A program made the translations under genes and the position numbers. Shown here piece after piece: positions 58,685 through 64,000 of a stretch of DNA of 64,000 nucleotides. Below the pieces are notes generated by a model. That model was not told the DNA's origin and did no database searches. It saw nothing but the letters and a program-made list of their open reading frames with translations. Each line of letters starts with the position of its first letter. The first letter of the stretch is position 1. The stretch spans positions 1,674,001-1,738,000 of the forward strand of contig CM065181.1 of assembly GCA_033026295.1 (NCBI GenBank), given 5' to 3'. Source of the stretch: Channa striata (Eukaryota; Chordata; Actinopteri; Anabantiformes; Channidae).

Positions 58685-60077
58685 AATTCAACTCTAGTCT
58701 CAACTCTTATTTATAGATAGCTGTAAGCTTGCTTTGGATAAATGGATCACAGCGTCAGTGGTTCTAAAAAGTGTCCTTGGGCAAACCCCTGTAAATGTAG
58801 TGCCAATTTTTTGGTAATAATGACTTTACACCCTGTGTGGCAGCCATAACTAAAGTCAAAAATTACTATAAAAACATTTAAATGACGAAATGTAAATGTA
58901 GTGCCAATTTTAATAATGACTTTACATAATAAAGTCAAGACTATAAAAACATTTAGAGAAAACCCAACAAATCCCCCCCCCCCATAGGCAACAATGGAGA
59001 GGAAAAAATCCCTTTACCGGAAGAAACCTCCAGCAGAACCAGGCTCAGGGTGGGCGGACATCTGCCTTGACCAGTTGGGCTGAGTGGAAAGTGGAGAGAG
59101 TTAGTGGGACCAGTAGCTGTGCACTGGAGGACACATAGCGCCAAATCCGGGGACACCCGAGGACAGGGACAGAGGGAGACAGAGAGGGAGAAAGACGAAG
59201 TGGTCTAGTAGGATAATATGGTACTAGGAGATCTTTTAGGTATGATGAAAGCCAATGAAGAGAAGATAGAGAAGGTGAAATATGATCTCTCTTACTATCC
59301 CAGTCAGTAATCTTGCTGCAGCATTTTGGATTAATTGGAGGCTTTTTAGAGAGTTACTGGGGCAGCCTGAAAGTAGAGAATTACAATAGTCCAATCTAGA
59401 AGTAACAAATGCATGAACCAGTTTTTCAGCATCGCTTTGAGACAGGATGCTCCTGTTTTATGTGTGAGGTAAATGACAAATCCTGGCCAGAGTTATGTCA
59501 TTTAAAGTAGCAATATGGTTAGATTAAAGATTAAACATGTTTCTTAGACTTTCAGGCCCAAATACAATAACTTCAATTTTATCTGAGTTTAGAAGAAGGA
59601 AATTATACTTCATCCAGTCCCTTATGTCTTTAAGACATGCTTGTAGTTTGATTAATTGATTTGTTTCATAGACAGATATAACTGCTTGTCATCAGCGTAG
59701 CAATGAAAATTTTAGAGTGTTTTCTAATAATGTTGCCAAGGGGAGACATATATAGAGTAAAGAGTATTGGTCCTAACACATAGCCTTGTGGAATTCCATA
59801 ACTAACTTTTGTGTATGTCGAAGATTCATCATTAACACGAGTAAATTGGAATATATCTGATAGATACGATTTAAACCAATTTAGTGCTGTTTCTCTAATC
59901 CCAATAACAAGTTCTAGTCTCTGTAATAATATTCTGTGATCAATCGTGTCAAATGCAGCACTAAGATCTAGCAGAACTAGTATAGAGACAAGTCCATTAG
60001 GACTTACTGAGGACTTACTGATGATTCTAATTTTGTTGTATTTGTGGGGAGGGTCTGTTGAATTTTATTTCTAATAG

Positions 60078-60412
60078 CTATGATTTTGTTTTTAAAAAGG
60101 TCATGAAGTCATTGCTGCATAGCGTTGAGGGAATACTAGTCTCAACTGAACTGTGGCTCTTAGTCAGCCTGGCCACAGTGCTGAAAAGATACCGGGGGTT
60201 GTTCTTGTTTTCCTCTATTAGTGATGAATAATATGCTGTTCTGGCTTTACGGAGGCTGATTTGTATAAATATAAACTCTTTTTCCAGGCTAAGCGTGATT
60301 CTTGTGAATGAGTGTAACGCCACTTCCTTTCTAGTTTTCGTGACGCCTGCTTTAAATTGTTTTTTCTAGCTGCTGTGTAGTGCATTAGATTAAATTCAAA
60401 TGTTATTAACAA
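60078..60412 (-). pseudogene. L2-like linker between endonuclease and reverse transcriptase
   Basis: Two overlapping open pieces read KRKWRYTHSQESRLAWKKSL and LRKARTAYYSSLIEENKNNP, then RYLFSTVARLTKSHS. This linker is typical of L2-like ORF2 proteins. A frameshift lies near 60230. Confidence 0.75.
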
Positions 60413-60974
60413 TTATTATTGATAGATCAGAATTATGAGTAAATACTATTAGTTTATCAATTTCAATGCTGTATGTAAGGACAAGGTCTAGGGTGTGACT
60501 AAAACAGTGAGTGGGTTCTTTTACATTTTGAGAGAAACCAATTGAATCTAATAATGAAGTAAATGCCGTGTTGAGGGAGTTACTGTCAGCATCTACATGA
60601 ATGTTAAAATCGCCCACTATGACGACTTTATCTGCACTAAGCACTAAATCAGCTAGAAAATCTGAGAATTCAGTCAAAAATTCAGAATATGGGACTGGAG
60701 GACGGTACACAATAATAAATAGAAGTGGATTTTGGGTTTTCCAAGTGGGGTGTGAAATGCTCAGAGTAAGACTCTCAAATGAGTTATAACTATGTTTAGG
60801 TCTAGGGTTTATTGGTAAGCTTGAGTGATAGATTGCTGCTACTCCTCCACCTCGGCCTGAGCTTCTAGGAACATGATAGTTAATATGACTTGGGGGGGTC
60901 GACTCATTTAAACTAACATATTCTTCCTTCTGCAACCAGGTACAAAATAAATCGAATTGATGATCACTTATCAA
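60396..60974 (-). pseudogene. L2-like AP endonuclease (192-codon open segment)
   Basis: Motifs are GRGGGVAAIYHSSLPI, FIIVYRPP, VVIVGDFNIHVD with the catalytic aspartate, and HTLDLVLTY. The terminal SDH motif reads NSDLSIIIV, so the catalytic histidine is replaced by leucine. The N-terminal glutamate part (about residues 1-20) runs into another frame. Confidence 0.82.
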
Positions 60975-61289
60975 GTCATTTACTAACAGAGATTTAGATG
61001 AGAGAGATCTGATAATTAATAATCCACATTAAATTATTTTAGTTTTTTGTTCAGTAAGAGGAGCAGTCCTGATTTTTATTAAGGTGTTATGATTAACTCC
61101 TCTTGTGATAATTTTTAGTTTGTAAAATTTGTTGATCGGGGAACAGACACAGTTTCTATAGGGATGTGGGAGTTGTGGGGGGATAACGGCGGTAAGGATA
61201 CTGCAGAGAGGCGAGTAGGACTGGATCTCTGCGTCCTAGGCTCAACTCTGGACTGTCAGTCTTTTGGTTGTCTAATAAAATGAGCCATA

Positions 61290-61629
61290 TTTTTTGATAA
61301 GACAGAGGCACCATCAAAAGTAGGATGGATGTCATCTCTCCTAATCAGCCCCAAAAACGTTTCCAATTGTCTATGTAGCCCACATCGTTTGCTGGACACC
61401 ACCTAGACAGCCAGCGGATGAGTGACGATATGCGGCTAAACATGTCGTCACTGATCAGATTTGGCAGGGGTCCAGAGAAAACTACAGAGTCCGACATTGT
61501 CTTTGCAAAGTTACACACCGATTCAATATTCGTTTTAGTGACCTCAGATTTGCATAATCGGGCGTCATTTGTTCCTGCATGAATAATAATCTTACTATAT
61601 GTACGTTTATCCTTAGACAGGAGTTTCAA
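61290..61629 (-). pseudogene. L2-like ORF1 remnant with SGNH-type esterase motifs
   Basis: A 94-codon open segment contains YSKIIIHAGTNDARLCKSEV, where GTND matches block III of SGNH hydrolases. SVVFSGPLPN follows, then CPANDVGYIDNWKRFWG. A frameshift follows, and the next frame reads LIRRDDIHPTFDGA, with the D..H pair of block V. Some L2 and CR1 ORF1 proteins have such an esterase domain, for example a zebrafish L2. The catalytic serine block lies further upstream and is not clearly readable. Confidence 0.72.
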
Positions 61630-62165
61630 ATAGGATTCGATGTCGCCCGCTCTGACCCCAGTGTATCATTGGACTATGGCTGCTGGCGTCTCTAACTTCA
61701 CGTTTCTGACTATTGAGTCGCCAATTACCAGAGTTTGTTCCTCACCGGGTGTGTCGCGGAGTGGGGAAAATTGATTAGAAAGGCTTCCCAGCTGCTCGGT
61801 TACTGCTGGGGAACAGCTAACAGTGGCTATGCTAACAGTGGCTATGCTAGGTTGGTCCGTTATTTGTCATGGAGCTTCGAATTCACAGAGCCTCACCTCC
61901 AAAGCTGCATTAACCTCATATTTATTACAAGTACTGTTATCACTAAAGGAGGTTGAGGAAAAACTAAACATGTGACACAATGAACAAGTCAGAGGAGAGA
62001 CAGAAGGAGATGGGGAAGCCATTGCTAGGTGCTAGGCTAATGAAGCTAGATCGATTAAGTTTAGTTAGCTTTAGCTAGTTTGTTTAATTATTTCAGAAGA
62101 GCAGGTGTTTGCGTAAACAAATCTTATGTCCCAAGTGATAGTTACAGAGTTATACAGTTAGGTCA

Positions 62166-63191
62166 CTAATTTAGAAAACAACAGCTACGATTAACCAGTG
62201 AACAATCCTTTGGCAGAGACCCGAAAGAGTGTGAAGAAACAGGAAGTGACACAATACGCTTACCGCAGGAGGAGTAAGGAGCCACCATTCTCAAAGCGAA
62301 CATGACATCAGTGGTGCTCTTACGGGGCATGAAACCATACTGCTGCTCACAAATCTCCACCTCCTTCGTAAGCCTGGCTTCCACTACTCTTTCCCACAGC
62401 TTCATTGTTCAGCTCATCATCTTTATCCCGCTGTAGTTGCTGCAGTTCTGCGTGTCGTCCTTGATCTTAAAGAAGCACCAGAACGCTTCTCCTCCATTCC
62501 TCAGGCATCTTCTCACTCTCTAGAATCCCGTTAAACAGACTGGTTAGAAACTCTATGGCTGTCTCCACTAGACACTTCCACCTCCACAGGTATGTCATCA
62601 GGACCAACAGCCTCTTCATCCTTTTCAGAGCCTTCCTCACCTCATCCTTTCTAATCTCTGCTATTTCCTGCTCCACAACATCCAAAACTTCCTCCCTTCT
62701 TTCCCTGTCATTTTCCTCATTCATCAGCTCCTCAAAATACTCCTTCCATCTTCTCTGCACACTCTCCTGGGTTGTTAGCACCTTTCATCTCTGTCTTTAA
62801 TCACCCTTATCTGTTGCACATCTTTCCCATCCCTATCTCTCTGTCTGGCTATCCTGCACAAGTCCTTCTTTCCTTCCTTCGTGTCTAATCTGTCATACAG
62901 CTCATCGTAAGCTTTCTGTTTGGCCTTTGCCACCTCCCTCTTCACTCTGCGCTGCACTTCCTTGTACTCCTGTCTACTTTCTTCAGTCCTTTCTACATCC
63001 CACTTCCTTTTAGCCAATCTCTTCCTCTGGATGCAGTCCTGTACTTCCTCATTCCACCGCCAAGTGTCTTTATCTTCTTTCCTCCTTCCAGATGACACAC
63101 CAAGCACCTTCCTACGTATTTCCCTGATTACCTCTGCTGTAGTTTCCCAGTCATCTGGAAGCTCTTCCTGACCACCCAGAGCCTGTCTCAA
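62166..63191 (-). pseudogene. RTE copy B: linker and N-terminal reverse transcriptase, in three frames
   Basis: Open pieces at 62775-63191, 62467-62781 and 62166-62405 read VIREIRRKVLGVSSGRRKED, RRWKEYFEELMNEENDRERR, and KLWERVVEARLTKEVEICEQ followed by QQYGFMPRKSTTDVMFALRM. The last includes the GF(M)P.KST block expected after the fingers. The GPEDVP block seen in copy A is deleted here. Confidence 0.82.
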
Positions 63192-64000
63192 CTTCTGCCT
63201 GAATTCCTCGCAAGTTTCTTCATTCTTTAGCTTCCACCACTTGGTCTTCTTTTATGTCTTTCCTCTCTTCTTCTTCCTGACCACCAGAGTGATCTTACAC
63301 ACCACCATGCGGTGCTGTCTGGCTACACTCTCTCCTACCACCACTTTACAGTCACTAACCTCTCTCAAATGGCCTTGTCTACATAGAATGTAGTCCACCT
63401 GTGTACTCCTACCTCCACTCATGTATGTCACTCTGTGTTCTTGTCTCTTCTGGAAGTAAGTGTTGACTACAGCCATTTGCATCCTCTTAGCAAAGTCCAC
63501 CACATGCCCATTGAAATCTCCTCTGGGGATACTCTCTATGACCTCATCAAACTCACTCCAGAATCTCTCCTTCTCTTCTAACTCACAGCCAACTTGTGGA
63601 CCCACTAACCACTAACCACGTTCACGTTCACCCTGTCTGAGACTCTTTTCACCTCTAGAACATTGTTCACAAACTCCCCCTTCAGGATCACTCCTACTCT
63701 GTTTCTCTTCCTATCCACACCATGGTAGAACAGTTTGTATCCTCCTCCAACACTACATGCTTTGCTGCCCTTCCACCTCGTCTCCTGCACACACAGTACA
63801 TCTACCTTCCTTCTCTCCATCCTGTCTGCCAGCTCTCTACCTTTCCCTGTCATTGTGCCAACGTTAAGAGTCCCTACTGTCAGATCTAAGCTCCTGCCTT
63901 TCCTCTTCTGTCTCTGGCCACGGACCATTCTGCCTCCTCTTCTTCTTCAACCAACAGTAGTCCAATTTCCACCGGCACCCTGTAGGTTAACAGCACCGGT
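62281..64000 (-). mobile_element. RTE-clade LINE (copy B), 5' part, runs off the window
   Basis: The sequence resumes the element broken at 58684. It covers the rest of the reverse transcriptase, basic linker and endonuclease in minus-strand order. At 63961-64000 it matches copy A at about 24930-24970, so roughly 200 bases of the 5' end are likely beyond the window. Copy B keeps segments lost from copy A, and vice versa. Confidence 0.88.
63252..63928 (-). pseudogene. RTE copy B: AP endonuclease, in two frames
   Basis: The segment 63605-63928 reads VGTLNVGTMTGKGRELADRM, then VDVLCVQETRWKGSKACSVG (with the catalytic glutamate) and YKLFYHGVDRKRN. The segment 63252-63605 starts with PQVGCELEEKERFW and continues to FNGHVVDFAKRMQMAVVNTY, where a deletion removed the block after GHV seen in copy A. 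It then reads VDYILCRQGHLREVSDCKVV. Confidence 0.82.

Larger units (their letters stand above)
58685..62280 (-). mobile_element. L2-like LINE with esterase-type ORF1, inserted into RTE copy B
   Basis: A 3.6-kb minus-strand element between the two halves of RTE copy B. From its 3' end it has the family 3' untranslated region, reverse transcriptase remnants (59650-60000), a linker (60078-60412), endonuclease (60396-60974), and an ORF1 remnant with a GTND esterase motif (61290-61629). A leader region follows. Stops and frameshifts are frequent. The RTE sequence resumes at about 62290, only some 35 bases further along in copy A terms, so the nesting is clear. Exact ends are blurred. Confidence 0.82.

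Noticed and set aside
56266..64000. Next Venus flytrap exon of gabbr1
   Set aside because: No frame with the expected second-lobe motifs next to an acceptor was found. The region is intron plus LINEs.
1..64000. CRISPR arrays, prokaryotic operons or phage-like gene clusters
   Set aside because: No regularly spaced repeats and no dense gene order. The spliced receptor gene and teleost retrotransposons show a vertebrate nuclear genome.

Overview
The window is vertebrate nuclear DNA, almost certainly from a teleost fish. It is intron-rich and AT-rich and contains no prokaryotic-style operons. It carries several non-LTR retrotransposon types common in teleosts: an RTE clade, an L2-like family with a TTGAA tail, CR1/L2/Rex1-like families with other pentamer tails, a tRNA-derived SINE and Tc1-like relics. 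A percomorph fish is plausible, but the sequence alone does not prove it.

The only protein-coding gene I can support is the 5' half of gabbr1 (GABA-B receptor subunit 1), on the + strand. The GABA-B1a-specific exons come first: the second sushi/CCP domain (995-1180) and an 18-nt microexon (1461-1478). An intron of about 40.75 kb follows. A GABA-B1b-type first coding exon (42130-42390) then supplies a signal peptide and the start of the Venus flytrap (VFT) ligand-binding domain. Three more VFT exons follow (50226-50360, 55193-55363, 56164-56265). All junctions have GT/AG sites and matching phases. The first sushi exon lies before the window. The rest of the VFT, the seven-helix domain and the coiled-coil tail lie after it.

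The 1a and 1b forms share everything from position 42230. In 1a, the microexon splices to an acceptor lying inside the 1b signal-peptide codons, so the same bases serve as a polypyrimidine tract/AG and as coding sequence. Both routes rebuild the same glycine codon. A CpG-enriched stretch at about 41210-41800 is the likely 1b promoter.

Most of the remainder is intronic DNA with mobile elements. These include a CR1/L2/Rex1-type LINE (2783-5290, -), an RTE element with a 17-bp target-site duplication (22091-25141, -), a second CR1/L2/Rex1-type LINE (32457-35337, -), a rearranged L2-like element (39091-40838, +), and a second RTE element (57903-64000, -) split by an L2-like insertion with an esterase-type ORF1 remnant (58685-62280, -). 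All are broken. SINE copies, RTE-type 3' tails, Tc1 relics, microsatellites and hairpins fill in. Long stretches between them show no recognisable feature.
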